From Roseicyclus sediminis (GTDB taxonomy: Bacteria; Pseudomonadota; Alphaproteobacteria; Rhodobacterales; Rhodobacteraceae): DNA of 64,000 nt. The DNA is taken from contig NZ_JAOPHT010000006.1 in assembly GCF_025515305.1 (NCBI RefSeq), forward strand, positions 1-64,000, in the 5' to 3' direction. Positions 50,381 to 59,196 of this stretch are shown here, one piece after another. Below the pieces are notes generated by a model, which saw only the letters and a program-made list of their open reading frames with translations, made no database searches and was not told the DNA's origin. A program made the translations under genes and the position numbers. Every line of letters begins with the position of its first letter. Position 1 is the first letter of the stretch.

Positions 50381-50815
50381 ATGGCCCATCCCACCCGCAT
50401 CCTCTGCGTCTGTCTAGGGAACATCTGCCGCTCGCCCACGGCGGAGGCGGTTCTCGGCGCCCATCTTCCGGGCGTGGAGATCGACAGCGCGGGCACCGGC
50501 GGCTGGCATGTGGGCGAGCCGCCCTACGGACCGGCGATCCGGGCGGCGGCGGCGCGGGGATACGACCTTTCGGCACAGCGCGCCCGACAGGTGAGTCCCT
50601 CCGATTTCGGACAGTTCGACCTGATCCTCGCCATGGACTGCCAGAATCTCGCGGACCTGCGCGACCTCGATCCGGGCAGCACCGCGCAGCTGGCCCTGTT
50701 CCTCGAGCCACTCGGAGGCGGTGACGTGCCCGACCCCTACTACACGCGCGACTTCGACGGCGCGCTCGACCTCATCGAACGCGCCGCTGCGGTCTGGGCG
50801 AAGCGGCTGGGTTAG
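50381..50815 (+). CDS. Low-molecular-weight protein-tyrosine phosphatase
   Basis: A 144-residue phosphatase. The P-loop C(x)5R is CLGNICR at residues 11-17, followed by Ser18. The general acid sits in VPDPYY near 112. The product is close to the usual 150 residues. Bacterial members act on tyrosine-phosphorylated proteins such as exopolysaccharide kinases; with capsule genes 6 kb away a link is possible but not shown. Its stop overlaps the stop of the convergent gene in TTAG. Confidence 0.94.
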   Translation: MAHPTRILCVCLGNICRSPTAEAVLGAHLPGVEIDSAGTGGWHVGEPPYGPAIRAAAARGYDLSAQRARQVSPSDFGQFDLILAMDCQNLADLRDLDPGSTAQLALFLEPLGGGDVPDPYYTRDFDGALDLIERAAAVWAKRLG

Positions 50816-51129
50816 CTGCAGAGCTCTTCGGCGGTGCGGCCGAACTGCTGCCAGCGGCTCCAGAACGCGTCGTTGCGGCGCGTGTCGGAAAGCTGGATCT
50901 CCTGCGCCCGGCCGGGATCGCGGAAGAACCGCGCACCTTCGCGCATGTCCGTGGGCGACAGCGTCATGTTGGCCGCCTCGCCGATGCAGCGGCAAAGCTG
51001 GCGGGTGGCGCCGGGGCGGTCGGACTGCAGGCAGGCGCGTTCGATCGGGTTGGCGAAAGCGGCAGGCGCAAACACGCCGACCGCAAGGGCTGCGATCAGG
51101 CCGGTAGCCAGGAAACGGATCTTGAGCAT
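50812..51129 (-). CDS. Small exported Cys-rich protein
   Basis: A 105-residue protein with a signal peptide (ATGLIAALAVGVFAPAAFA) and a mature domain with four Cys: ERACLQS, LCRCIGEAAN and a terminal EELCS, plus DMREGARFFRDPGRAQEIQLSD. The domain is helical and probably disulfide-bonded in the periplasm. I believe it is a family common in roseobacters, sometimes labelled arginine transporter without basis. Function unknown. Confidence 0.75.
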   Translation of the reverse strand: MLKIRFLATGLIAALAVGVFAPAAFANPIERACLQSDRPGATRQLCRCIGEAANMTLSPTDMREGARFFRDPGRAQEIQLSDTRRNDAFWSRWQQFGRTAEELCS

Positions 51130-51493
51130 GGGATGTGCCTCGACGAAAACTGCTCGGGTGCGCGAGTCTCATGCCCGCGTCACGGCCACAGAATGCCTGA
51201 CGCAACGGTTTCAATCAAGGTTTCCGATAGACGGGGCCGACAGGCTGACCCTGCGCGAGCAACCGGCGGCCCGGACGATTGCCAAGATCAAGTCGTCCCC
51301 GAAATCCCGGCAGCCGCCGGAACCATCCCCAGCACTAGGCGGAGGGAACGCACAGCCCGGGGCAGTCTTTTCCCCGCCCAGGCCGAGCGACGGACCCGAT
51401 CGGGCCCCGCGCCGAGACCTTGAACGCCGCAACGGCGCGCTATGTCCACTTGGCAAAGGGGTCGTGCCCCCCTGACCCGGAAGGAGACCGACC
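51130..51493. other. Gap without recognised gene
   Basis: About 360 bases between the Cys-rich protein gene and the 66-residue ORF. I see no protein-like frame, tRNA or strong terminator. It presumably contains the promoters of both flanking transcripts. Confidence 0.5.
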
Positions 51494-51694
51494 GTGACCG
51501 GACCGGACGCCCGCAGCGCCATCCTAGCCTTTGCCGCCCATGTCGGGCGCGCCCATCTGCAGCCGCCGGAAGTCACCGCGCGGCATCGCAACTGGCTGAC
51601 CGAGGACGGCGAAGTGACCGAAGACGGTCTTTCGCTTGTGCGGGCCCTGGCCGAGCAGGCGGAGACACGCACCGTTTTCCGGGGCAATTTCTGA
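51494..51694 (+). CDS. Small hypothetical protein, GTG start
   Basis: A 66-residue cytoplasmic protein, AILAFAAHVGRAHLQPPEVTARHRNWLTEDGEVTEDGLSLVRALAEQAE, forming two or three helices. GTG start 8 bases after AAGGAG (51481-51486). No family recognised. The TEDGEVTEDGLSLVRAL stretch resembles the winged end of a small helix-turn-helix, but this is weak. It precedes the cysteate lyase-like gene by 95 bases. Confidence 0.65.
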   Translation: MTGPDARSAILAFAAHVGRAHLQPPEVTARHRNWLTEDGEVTEDGLSLVRALAEQAETRTVFRGNF

Positions 51695-51789
51695 GCCACT
51701 CGGACAAGCCTGTCCGTCGACCCGGCTGACCGCTGGACACGCACGCTCCCTGCCCCGAAGATGCCGGGACAGACAGGGAGCCCCGTGCC

Positions 51790-52791
51790 ATGAACCTCGC
51801 CCGTTTTCCCCGCATCCGCCTCGCGCATCTGCCCACCCCGATCGAGCCGTTGCCACGGCTTTCCGAAGCGCTCGGCGGCCCCGAGATCTGGATCAAGCGG
51901 GACGATTGCACCGGGCTTTCAACCGGCGGCAACAAGACCCGGAAGCTGGAATTCCTGATTGCCGAGGCGGTCGGGCGGGGCGCCGACATCGTGCTGACGC
52001 AGGGCGCCACGCAGTCGAACCACGCCCGCCAGACGGCGGCGGCGGCGGCGAAGCTGGGCCTCGACTGCCACCTGCTGCTCGAGGATCGGACGGGCTACAA
52101 CCACGAGAACTACCGCCGGAACGGCAACGTGTTGCTGGACCACCTGCACGGCGCCACGTGGGAGCATCGCGGCCCGGGCCTCGACATGAACGCGGAACTC
52201 GCGGCCGTGGCCGAACGTATGGCGGCGACGGGGCGCAAGCCCTACGCGATCCCGGGCGGCGGCTCGAACGCCACGGGCGCACTTGGTTACGTGAACTGCG
52301 CGCTCGAGACGGTGGCGCAACTGACGGACATGGGCCTCGACATCGACATCCTCGTCCATGCCACCGGTAGCGCGGGGACGCAGGCGGGGCTGGTCACCGG
52401 GCTTTGCGCGATGAACGCACAGCTTCCCGTCCTCGGCATCGGGGTCCGGGCGCCGAAGCCGAAGCAGGAAGAGAACGTCCATGCCCTGTGCCTCGCCACG
52501 GCACAGAAGCTCGGCGTGCCCGCGCCCCCGCGCGAGGCGGTCGTCGCGAATACCGACTACGTGGGCGAAGGCTATGGCCTGCCCGCGCCATCGACGATCG
52601 AGGCAATCGAGATGTTCGCCCGGCTGGAGGGCATCCTGCTGGACCCGGTCTATTCGGCGAAGGGCGCGGCGGGACTGATCGATCTCTGCCGCAAGGGTCA
52701 TTTCGGCAAGGGGGAACGGGTGCTGTTCCTCCATACCGGAGGCGCCATCGGCCTGACGGGGTATCTCCACAGTTTCGACGTGCCGAATTGA
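51790..52791 (+). CDS. cuyA: L-cysteate sulfo-lyase / D-cysteine desulfhydrase family enzyme
   Basis: A 333-residue PLP-dependent enzyme. The Schiff-base Lys lies in [12 protein letters not shown] (about 48), with the phosphate-binding TGSAGTQAG near 196. The opening [44 protein letters not shown] and [18 protein letters not shown] are those I recall from CuyA of Ruegeria pomeroyi. That enzyme splits L-cysteate to pyruvate, sulfite and ammonia. D-cysteine desulfhydrase or ACC-deaminase-type activity cannot be excluded. A racemase-family gene follows 15 bases later. No sulfite exporter or oxidase is adjacent. Confidence 0.8.
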   Translation: MNLARFPRIRLAHLPTPIEPLPRLSEALGGPEIWIKRDDCTGLSTGGNKTRKLEFLIAEAVGRGADIVLTQGATQSNHARQTAAAAAKLGLDCHLLLEDRTGYNHENYRRNGNVLLDHLHGATWEHRGPGLDMNAELAAVAERMAATGRKPYAIPGGGSNATGALGYVNCALETVAQLTDMGLDIDILVHATGSAGTQAGLVTGLCAMNAQLPVLGIGVRAPKPKQEENVHALCLATAQKLGVPAPPREAVVANTDYVGEGYGLPAPSTIEAIEMFARLEGILLDPVYSAKGAAGLIDLCRKGHFGKGERVLFLHTGGAIGLTGYLHSFDVPN

Positions 52792-52806
52792 GCGGCGCAG
52801 TCTGAG

Positions 52807-53481
52807 ATGCGCCCGGTCGGCATTCTCGGCGGCATGGGGCCGGAGGCGACGATCCTCCTGATGCGCAAGGTCATGGAGGCGGTCCCCGCGCAAGACGATG
52901 CCGACCACGTGCCGCTGATCGTGCACCAGAACCCGGGCGTGCCGTCCCGCATCGCCCACCTCATCGAGCGGACGGGGGAGGACCCGACGCCGGTGTTGCA
53001 GGACATGGCCCGCGCATTGGAGGCGGCGGGCGCTGCGGCACTCGCCATGCCCTGCAACACGGCGCATGCCTATGCGGGCGCGATCCGGGACGCGACGGCG
53101 CTGCCCTTTCTCGACATGGTGGAGGCGACGGCGGACCGGCTGGCCGAAAGCGGGGCGCGCCGCATCGGCATGCTCGCCTCGCCGGCCACGCGGCTCGCTT
53201 CGGTCTTCGAGGCGCCCTTCGCCGCGCGGGGGCTGACACCAGTGTTCCCGGACCCCGACGACGCGGTTCTTGCCCTGATCCGGGCGGTGAAGCGGGGGGA
53301 GGCGCCCGAGACGCTGGCCCCGGACCTCGGGCGGATCGCGGAGGACCTGCTGGCGGAAGCAGACACGCTCTGCGTCGCCTGTACCGAGCTGTCGCTGATC
53401 GTGCCATGGCTCAACGGGGTGGCGGTGACGGACAGCCTCGACGCGCTGGTGGCCGAGATCGTTGAGTTTGCCCGCGGCTGA
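52807..53481 (+). CDS. Aspartate/glutamate racemase family protein
   Basis: A 224-residue cofactor-independent racemase. It has the two catalytic cysteines in [14 protein letters not shown] (about 80) and [14 protein letters not shown] (about 190), and the N-terminal [19 protein letters not shown]. Aspartate racemase is the standard assignment, but related enzymes act on other acidic amino acids. Being directly behind the cysteate lyase-like gene, it might interconvert enantiomers of cysteate. This is inference from position. Confidence 0.9.
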   Translation: MRPVGILGGMGPEATILLMRKVMEAVPAQDDADHVPLIVHQNPGVPSRIAHLIERTGEDPTPVLQDMARALEAAGAAALAMPCNTAHAYAGAIRDATALPFLDMVEATADRLAESGARRIGMLASPATRLASVFEAPFAARGLTPVFPDPDDAVLALIRAVKRGEAPETLAPDLGRIAEDLLAEADTLCVACTELSLIVPWLNGVAVTDSLDALVAEIVEFARG

Positions 53482-53564
53482 TCCCCGGGCCTTGCGCGCA
53501 TCCCCTTCCCCCGGCCCCACCCTTCCGCTATCTCCCCCTGCGAACCTTCCCCTTGCAGGCCGCC

Positions 53565-55364
53565 ATGACCGACCTCAACCGCATCCGCAACTTCTCCATC
53601 GTCGCCCATATCGACCACGGGAAATCCACCCTCGCCGACCGGCTGATCCAGCTGACCGGGACGGTGGCAGAACGCGACATGAAGGAGCAGCTGCTCGACG
53701 CCATGGACATCGAGCGCGAGCGCGGGATCACCATCAAGGCGAACACAGTCCGCATCGAGTATCCCGCGAAGGACGGGCACACCTACGTCCTCAACCTCAT
53801 CGACACGCCCGGCCACGTGGACTTTGCCTACGAGGTCTCGCGCTCGATGCAGGCGGTCGAGGGCTCCCTTCTCGTGGTCGACGCCTCCCAGGGGGTCGAG
53901 GCGCAGACGCTCGCCAACGTCTACCAGGCCATCGATGCCGACCACGAGATCGTTCCGGTCCTCAACAAGATCGACCTGCCCGCCGCCGAGCCCGACCGCG
54001 TGAAGGAGCAGATCGAGGACGTCATCGGCATCGACGCGCAGGACGCCATCCCGATCAGCGCCAAGACGGGCCTCGGCATCCCCGACGTGCTGGAGGCCAT
54101 CGTCCACCGCCTGCCCGCGCCCAAGGGCGAGCGCGACGCGCCCCTCAAGGCGATGCTGGTCGACAGCTACTACGACCCCTATCTCGGCGTCGTCGTCCTG
54201 ATCCGGGTCATCGACGGCGTGGTGAAGAAAGGCGACCGCATCCGCATGATGAAGACGGGCGGCACCTACCAGATCGACAAGCTGGGCGTGTTCAAACCCG
54301 CCATGGCCGATATCGCGGAACTGGGGCCGGGCGAGATCGGCTTCTTCACCGCCCAGATCAAGCAGGTGCGCGACACCCGCGTGGGCGACACGGTCACCCA
54401 TGAGAAGAAGCAATGCGCCGTCGCGCTGCCGGGCTTCAAACCCTCGGTGCCCGTGGTCTTCTGCGGCCTCTTCCCGGTCGATGCCAACGACTTCGAGGAT
54501 CTGCGCGACGCGATGGAGAAGCTGGCGCTCAACGACGCCTCCTTCACCTTCGAGATGGAGACCTCGGCGGCGCTCGGCTTCGGCTTCCGCTGCGGGTTCC
54601 TGGGGCTGCTGCACCTCGAGGTGATCCGCGACCGGCTGGAGCGCGAGTACGACATCGACCTCATCACCACCGCGCCCAGCGTGATCTACCACGTCTACCT
54701 GCGCGACGGCTCGATGATGGAGCTGCACAACCCCGCCGACATGCCCGATGCCGCCACCATCGACCATATCGAGGAGCCGCGCATCAAGGCGACGATCCTG
54801 GTTCCCGACGAATACCTCGGCGACGTGCTCACGCTCTGCCATGACCGGCGGGGCGAGCAGATGGACCTCACCTACGCGGGCACCCGGGCGATGGTTGTCT
54901 ACGACCTGCCGCTGAACGAGGTGGTCTTCGACTTCTACGACCGGCTGAAATCGGTGACGAAGGGTTATGCCTCCTTCGACTACCAGATGCTGGGCTACCG
55001 CGAGGACAACCTCGTGAAGATGCAGATCCTCGTGAACGAGGAACCGGTGGACGCGCTGTCGATCATGGTCCACCGCGACCGGGCCGAGATGCGCGGCCGC
55101 GCCATGTGCGAGAAGCTGAAGGAGCTGATCCCGCGCCACATGTTCAAGATCCCGATCCAGGCGGCCATCGGCGGGCGGGTCATCGCGCGGGAGACGATCG
55201 CGGCGCTCCGCAAGGACGTGACGGCGAAGTGCTACGGAGGGGACGCGACGCGGAAGCGGAAGTTGCTCGACAAGCAGAAGGCCGGCAAGAAGAAGATGCG
55301 CCAGTTCGGGAAGGTGGAGATCCCGCAGTCGGCGTTTATCAATGCGCTGAAAATGGATGGGTAA
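53565..55364 (+). CDS. lepA: Elongation factor 4 (LepA)
   Basis: A 599-residue translational GTPase. The G domain has [15 protein letters not shown] (G1), [14 protein letters not shown] (G2), IDTPGHVDF (G3) and [16 protein letters not shown] (G4). Domains II-IV and the LepA-specific C-terminal domain follow, with [24 protein letters not shown] (basic, ribosome-binding) at the end. It back-translocates or remodels stalled ribosomes. The ATG at 53565 gives the family start [12 protein letters not shown]; a TTG 12 bases earlier is less likely. Confidence 0.98.
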   Translation: MTDLNRIRNFSIVAHIDHGKSTLADRLIQLTGTVAERDMKEQLLDAMDIERERGITIKANTVRIEYPAKDGHTYVLNLIDTPGHVDFAYEVSRSMQAVEGSLLVVDASQGVEAQTLANVYQAIDADHEIVPVLNKIDLPAAEPDRVKEQIEDVIGIDAQDAIPISAKTGLGIPDVLEAIVHRLPAPKGERDAPLKAMLVDSYYDPYLGVVVLIRVIDGVVKKGDRIRMMKTGGTYQIDKLGVFKPAMADIAELGPGEIGFFTAQIKQVRDTRVGDTVTHEKKQCAVALPGFKPSVPVVFCGLFPVDANDFEDLRDAMEKLALNDASFTFEMETSAALGFGFRCGFLGLLHLEVIRDRLEREYDIDLITTAPSVIYHVYLRDGSMMELHNPADMPDAATIDHIEEPRIKATILVPDEYLGDVLTLCHDRRGEQMDLTYAGTRAMVVYDLPLNEVVFDFYDRLKSVTKGYASFDYQMLGYREDNLVKMQILVNEEPVDALSIMVHRDRAEMRGRAMCEKLKELIPRHMFKIPIQAAIGGRVIARETIAALRKDVTAKCYGGDATRKRKLLDKQKAGKKKMRQFGKVEIPQSAFINALKMDG

Positions 55365-55400
55365 GGCCCGGCGCGCCAACCGCTGAAAGCGGCCGCGCGG

Positions 55401-55423
55401 CCATCGCTCCAGTGGAGCGATGG
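55401..55423. repeat. Perfect hairpin downstream of lepA
   Basis: CCATCGCTCCA (55401-55411) and TGGAGCGATGG (55413-55423) form a perfect 11-bp palindrome with a single-base centre, 37 bases after the lepA stop. It sits in a GC-rich patch with further short inverted repeats. No T run. I believe similar palindromes recur near gene ends in roseobacter genomes, but only one copy is visible here. Confidence 0.5.
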
Positions 55424-55526
55424 CAGGGCCGAACGCCCGGAGCGCAAGCGGAGGGCCGGGGATTGTCGTGAATGGGTTTAATCCACCGCCCAACTCCCGC
55501 CCGAATCCGCGCGCATATCCCGCGCC

Positions 55527-55853
55527 ATGGACCCGCTCGCCCACATCGCCGGCCTCTCCGTCATCGCGGCCATCATCTTCGGCCTCGGCGCCGCGCTGGC
55601 CGCGCTCCATGCCTTCGCCATGCGCCTCCCGTTCTTCCGCTGGCCGCAGCCCCTCCTGCCGCTTCTCGCCGTGGCGGCCCCGGCGCTGATCTGGGCGGGG
55701 TTCGGGCTCTACCTCCTCGCGCTCATGGCCGCCGACCCCACGGCCGCCAACCTCTGGCCGCTGACGCTCGGGCTCATGGCCGTCCTCTGGCTTGTCTGGA
55801 TCGCCGTCTCGGCCACGGTCGCGGCCGTCCTGCGCCGCGTCCGCCGGGCCTGA
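55527..55853 (+). CDS. Small three-helix membrane protein
   Basis: A 108-residue inner-membrane protein with hydrophobic segments at about 8-30, 42-68 and 74-100 and a basic C-terminus (LRRVRRA). No family recognised. Its composition is almost entirely Ala/Leu/Trp/Pro, so the call rests on a coding-like membrane pattern and an open frame of the right size between lepA and the DsrE gene. No clear Shine-Dalgarno site is visible. Confidence 0.6.
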   Translation: MDPLAHIAGLSVIAAIIFGLGAALAALHAFAMRLPFFRWPQPLLPLLAVAAPALIWAGFGLYLLALMAADPTAANLWPLTLGLMAVLWLVWIAVSATVAAVLRRVRRA

Positions 55854-55945
55854 GACCCGGCACACCGTTGGCGCGGCCAACAAAAAGCTTTGCCAACCTC
55901 CGGCCCTGCGCCAAACTCCTCCCACCGAAAGGGAGGACAACCACC

Positions 55946-56380
55946 ATGAAACACCTGTTCGCCGCGACCGCCGTCGCGCTTGTCACCGCTACCGGCGCCT
56001 GGGCCGAGGGCGTCACGCATTACGTCGCCATCCAGGTCAACTCGAACGAGCCGCAGACCATGAACATGGCGCTCAACAACGCCGTGAACGTGACGCGTCA
56101 CTACGAGGCGCAGGGCGATACCGTCGAGATCGAGATCGTCGCCTACGGACCCGGCCTGACCATGTTCATCCCCGACCGCAGCCCGGTCGAGGACCGCATC
56201 AACTCCATGTCGCTGGAATACGCCAACATGTCCTTCAGCGCCTGCGGCAACACCCACGCCAACTGGTCCCAGCGCGAGGGGGCCGAGGTACCGCTGCTCG
56301 AAAACGTGTCGATCACGCCCTCGGGTGTCGTGCGGCTGATGGAGCTGCAGGAACAGGGTTACGCCTACATCCGGCCCTGA
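55946..56380 (+). CDS. Exported DsrE-like protein
   Basis: A 144-residue protein with a signal peptide (LFAATAVALVTATGAWA) and a DsrE/DsrF-type domain: THYVAIQVNSNEPQTMNMALNNAVNVTRHYEAQGDTVEIEIVAYGPGLTMFI, and a conserved Cys in MSFSACGNTH. The tail VVRLMELQEQGYAYIRP is also typical. Periplasmic single-Cys DsrE proteins are thought to take part in sulfur transfer. AGGGAGG is well placed before the ATG. Confidence 0.88.
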   Translation: MKHLFAATAVALVTATGAWAEGVTHYVAIQVNSNEPQTMNMALNNAVNVTRHYEAQGDTVEIEIVAYGPGLTMFIPDRSPVEDRINSMSLEYANMSFSACGNTHANWSQREGAEVPLLENVSITPSGVVRLMELQEQGYAYIRP

Positions 56381-56402
56381 CGCCCGCCCCAAGGTGCGCG
56401 TC

Positions 56403-56678
56403 TCAGTCCGAGCCGCGCACCGCCTCGGGGTGTGCCGTCACGAAGCCGCGCAGCACCGCGAAAAGCCGCTTCGCCTCGACCAGGTCGTCGGCATGCAGTG
56501 CCGCGCGGATGTCCTCGCTCAGCATCCGCTGTACCGCCTGCGGCCCGCCGTGTTCGTGCATCAGGCGTTCCACCTCTGCCACCGCGGCCTCCTCGGTGAT
56601 GTGTTCGTGCTCCGCCACCTGCGCGATCTCGGCGCGGGTCAGGCTGCACATGTCCTCCATGTCGTCGAGCGTGATCAT
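56403..56678 (-). CDS. Small helical protein behind an FNR-type promoter
   Basis: A 91-residue acidic, all-helical cytoplasmic protein: LDDMEDMCSLTRAEIAQVAEHEHITEEAAVAEVERLMHEHGG, then MLSEDIRAALHADDLVEAKRLFAVLRGFVTAHPEAV. The AEHEHI centre (Glu/His-rich) could bind metal or haem. I recall similar unnamed proteins in many alphaproteobacteria, but no function. The Met at 56678 fits the conserved length. A near-consensus FNR/Dnr box with a good -10 at the expected distance lies upstream, suggesting expression at low oxygen or with NO. Confidence 0.8.
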   Translation of the reverse strand: MITLDDMEDMCSLTRAEIAQVAEHEHITEEAAVAEVERLMHEHGGPQAVQRMLSEDIRAALHADDLVEAKRLFAVLRGFVTAHPEAVRGSD

Positions 56679-56740
56679 TCCATCCTCCCCGGCCCGTTCC
56701 CGGACCGACCCATTGCGCGGTCCCCCGACCGCATCCCGCA

Positions 56741-56782
56741 ATTTTAGGCGATCCGCCGGCGCGTCGCGTTGAGACAGGTCAA
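56741..56782 (-). promoter_or_regulatory. FNR/Dnr-type class II promoter
   Basis: On the minus strand TTGAC-CTGT-CTCAA (56782-56769) is followed by TAAAAT (56746-56741). The centres are 32 bases apart, as in promoters with the activator at -41.5. The predicted start site is near 56734, giving a leader of about 56 bases to the 91-residue gene. Confidence 0.65.
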
Positions 56783-57404
56783 GCGGCGGGGCGTGCGATT
56801 CGACCCCGAACGCGCCCGAGTCGCCGCCGCAGGCCCCGGTTCCACGGCGAAACCACCCGGGATTCGCCTTCGCATGCGCAGAAACGGCGGGGGTCCGGGC
56901 CGAACTCTCCACATGCGGACCAAGACTTTGGGGATGCGCCGCAAAAGCGGTGAATCAACCGGCGGCGCACAGGGTTGCCCACATATCGCTCAACAGGAAA
57001 TTTCCATGCTGCAGTGCTACGGACTTGTCCGAAACGGGCAGTGCTGGGAACGTCACTTCATCGCAGCGGTTTTCGGACAGGCTGCGGGGTTCGAGAAGCC
57101 TTCCTCGGGCGATCGGCGGAACGGAAAGGGGCTTGCCCCGGACCGGACTGAACGGGCCAGAGGATCGGTAGCGAACGCAGGCGGGGCCTTCGGGTCTGCG
57201 CGCGGGACGCCGCCGAAAGCAGGTGGATCGGGCGGCCTTGACGCCGGAGACGGTGGAAAGGTCAGGGGTTGCAGCCGCAAGGCGGTGGCCCTGTCGGATC
57301 GGAGATCGCGGATGTTTCATTCGTGAGAAACGGTTCGGGAAGGCGTCAGGCGATGCAAGGACCGCGTCCAAGCACCTGGCGCTTTTTCCCGTTCAAGGAC
57401 CCTC

Positions 57405-57446
57405 GAAACAAACGAAAACGGGACCCGGGCAAGCCGGAGCCCCGTT
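57405..57446 (-). terminator. Terminator-like hairpin on the minus strand
   Basis: On the minus strand AACGGGGCTC and GGGTCCCGTT pair over 10 bp (two G-U pairs) and are followed by TTCGTTTGTTT. No annotated gene lies upstream on this strand for at least 900 bases, which would make it the 3' end of an unknown transcript. Confidence 0.45.
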
Positions 57447-57605
57447 CCGTTCAGTCGATGCATCCGCGTCCTAGCACCAATGCCCTCATACCGCCGCGCA
57501 TGTGGGGCCGGCAACAAGATATTGCGTCGAAGTCGACAGGTCCCGCTAACGCATTGGCAATTCCGCCACAGGGATCGGCGCGGGCCAGAGGCCATCCTCC
57601 GACTG

Positions 57606-57619
57606 TTGATCGAGATCAA
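57606..57619. promoter_or_regulatory. Perfect FNR box
   Basis: TTGAT-CGAG-ATCAA matches the FNR/FnrL consensus at every position. Its centre is 72 bases upstream of the start of the 59-residue membrane protein gene. With the box at -41.5, transcription would start near 57654, just before the Shine-Dalgarno site at 57673. No strong -10 is visible. Confidence 0.75.
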
Positions 57620-57684
57620 CGCGGCGGGGCGGAGAATCCGATTGTCGTTGCCAATCGAATGCCACCCCATTCGGAGATCCTGTC

Positions 57685-57864
57685 TTGCGTCTGTTTTTCC
57701 TTGTCTTCTCCCTGGCCGCCACGGTGCTTTCCGGCGTGGGGATCACCGTCGTTCTTGCTGCCGGGATGCCGGGCTGGCAGCCCATCGTCGCCGCAGCCGC
57801 GGTGGGCGCGGTGCTGGCCCTTCCCGCAACCTGGGCGGCCACGCGCAGGATCTCGCAACTCTGA
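57685..57864 (+). CDS. 59-residue two-helix membrane protein, TTG start
   Basis: A short inner-membrane protein, LRLFFLVFSLAATVLSGVGITVVLAAGMPG then IVAAAAVGAVLALPATWAATRRISQL, two helices and a basic C-terminus. The pattern matches small Rhodobacteraceae proteins that databases often mislabel CTP synthetase. GGAGAT (57673-57678) precedes a TTG start. It lies 63 bases before the cytochrome b561 gene and behind a perfect FNR box. Confidence 0.78.
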   Translation: MRLFFLVFSLAATVLSGVGITVVLAAGMPGWQPIVAAAAVGAVLALPATWAATRRISQL

Positions 57865-57927
57865 ACGTTGCGGGCGCCGCGAAGCGTCGTATCCTTCGCT
57901 CCACCGATGCCAGCCGAGGAGCGCGCC

Positions 57928-58416
57928 GTGAACCAATCGACGGGATACAGCCGGATGCAGATCCGCCTGCACTGGGCCACCGTGGTCCTCGTGGCGCTGC
58001 AATACCTTCTGCACGAGGGCATCTCGGAGGCCTACGAGGTGGCGCAGGACACCGGGGTCTACGCGCTCTCGACGCCGGTGGTCGGTCATGCGGCCGGCGG
58101 CATGATCATCCTGCTGCTTACGGCCTGGCGATTGATGCTCAGGCGCGAGCATGGTGCGCCGCCGCCGCCCGAGGGCGAGCCCGCCCTGTTCCGGCGCCTG
58201 TCCCACGCCGGGCACATGTCCTTCTATGTGCTGCTGTTTCTTCTGCCCGTGACAGGCGTGATGGCCTGGGGTGGCCGGATCGAAGCTGCGGGTGACGCGC
58301 ATGAAGTGCTTCGCGCGATCCTGATGATCGTGATCCTCGCCCATGTCGGCGCGGTGCTGGTGCATCAGTTCGTCTGGAAGACGGGACTGCTCAGGCGGAT
58401 GATGCGTCCGCAGTGA
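57928..58416 (+). CDS. Cytochrome b561 family protein
   Basis: A 162-residue di-haem inner-membrane cytochrome with four helices. Haem-ligand histidines are in IRLHWATVVLVALQYLLHEG (about 15 and 28), HAAGGMII, GHMSFYVLLFLLPVTG and AHVGAVLVHQFVW. It would pass electrons between quinol and a partner. GTG start at 57928 follows GAGGAG (57917-57922) at a proper distance; an upstream frame to 57868 is Pro/Arg-rich. FNR control through the upstream box is plausible. The 3' end overlaps the convergent hydrolase by 26 bases. Confidence 0.93.
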   Translation: MNQSTGYSRMQIRLHWATVVLVALQYLLHEGISEAYEVAQDTGVYALSTPVVGHAAGGMIILLLTAWRLMLRREHGAPPPPEGEPALFRRLSHAGHMSFYVLLFLLPVTGVMAWGGRIEAAGDAHEVLRAILMIVILAHVGAVLVHQFVWKTGLLRRMMRPQ

Positions 58417-59164
58417 GAAAGGCGCGCAGCGCGGCCTCGAATTCCCTCGGTTTCTCGGCGTGCAGCCAATGGCCCGCTCCGGGGATCTTCGCGAAGCGCG
58501 CGGCCGGAAACAGGGCGCGGATCGTGTCACGGTATTCGGGCCGGACGTAGTCGGACAGGGCGCCCGAAAGAAACAGCGTCGGACCTTCGAAACTCCCGCC
58601 GAGGTCCGGCCATCCGACGATCCCCGCCATCTCGGCCGACAGCGCGTCGAGGTTCAGCCGCCAGCGACGGCCGGCCACGTCGAGCGACTGGAGCAGGAAG
58701 GCCCTCACGCCGTCCTCCGGCACGATCGCGGCAAGTTGCGCATCCGCGTCGCGGCGGGTGGCGACCCTCGACAGGTCCACCGAGCGCATCGCGTCGATCA
58801 TCGGCTGCTGGGAATGACCGTAGGCCACGGGCGCGATATCGGCGACGACGAGGCGCCGGACGGTTTGCGGGTGGGAAAGGGCGAGCGCCATCGCCGCCTT
58901 GCCCCCCATGGAATGGCCGACCACGTCGGCCTGGCCGGCATGCGCGGCGATCACCTCGGCGAGGTCCCCGGCCAGGTCGGCGTAACCGTGGCGATCCGAC
59001 CAGGGGCTTTCGCCATGGTTGCGCATGTCGACCGCCAGAACCTTGCGCCCTTCGGACAGCCGTTTCGCGATCACACCCCAGTTCCGCGCGGACCCGAAGA
59101 GACCGTGGGCGATGAGGATCGGCGGCTCGACAGCGTCGGTGCCCTGGATGACCGTGTGCAGCAT
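58391..59164 (-). CDS. Alpha/beta fold hydrolase (YbfF type)
   Basis: A 257-residue esterase-like enzyme. PILIAHGLFGSARNWGVIAKRLSEGRKVLAVDMRNHGESPWSDRHGY gives the oxyanion-hole and YbfF-like pattern. The nucleophile Ser is in VVGHSMGGKAAMALAL (about 93). The acid Asp is probably in LSGALSDYVRPEY and the catalytic His in IPGAGHWLHAEKP. Natural substrate unknown. The Met at 59164 starts the domain cleanly. Confidence 0.92.
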   Translation of the reverse strand: MLHTVIQGTDAVEPPILIAHGLFGSARNWGVIAKRLSEGRKVLAVDMRNHGESPWSDRHGYADLAGDLAEVIAAHAGQADVVGHSMGGKAAMALALSHPQTVRRLVVADIAPVAYGHSQQPMIDAMRSVDLSRVATRRDADAQLAAIVPEDGVRAFLLQSLDVAGRRWRLNLDALSAEMAGIVGWPDLGGSFEGPTLFLSGALSDYVRPEYRDTIRALFPAARFAKIPGAGHWLHAEKPREFEAALRAFLTADASSA

Positions 59165-59196
59165 GAGCCGCCTTCTAGCGGGCCGGGCGGCAAGGC

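Larger units (their letters stand above)
56783..57684. other. Gene-poor stretch with FNR box and possible terminator
   Basis: About 900 bases with many open but unconvincing Arg/Pro-rich frames on both strands. The only signals I see are a minus-strand terminator-like hairpin near 57405-57446 and a perfect FNR box at 57606-57619. An antisense or small RNA ending at that hairpin is possible. It may also hold a decayed gene; I cannot identify one. Confidence 0.45.

Noticed and set aside
56955-57371. Long open frames on both strands in the gap before cytochrome b561
   Set aside because: The products are Arg/Pro/Ser-rich with no family pattern, and codon composition fits read-through of GC-rich noncoding DNA.
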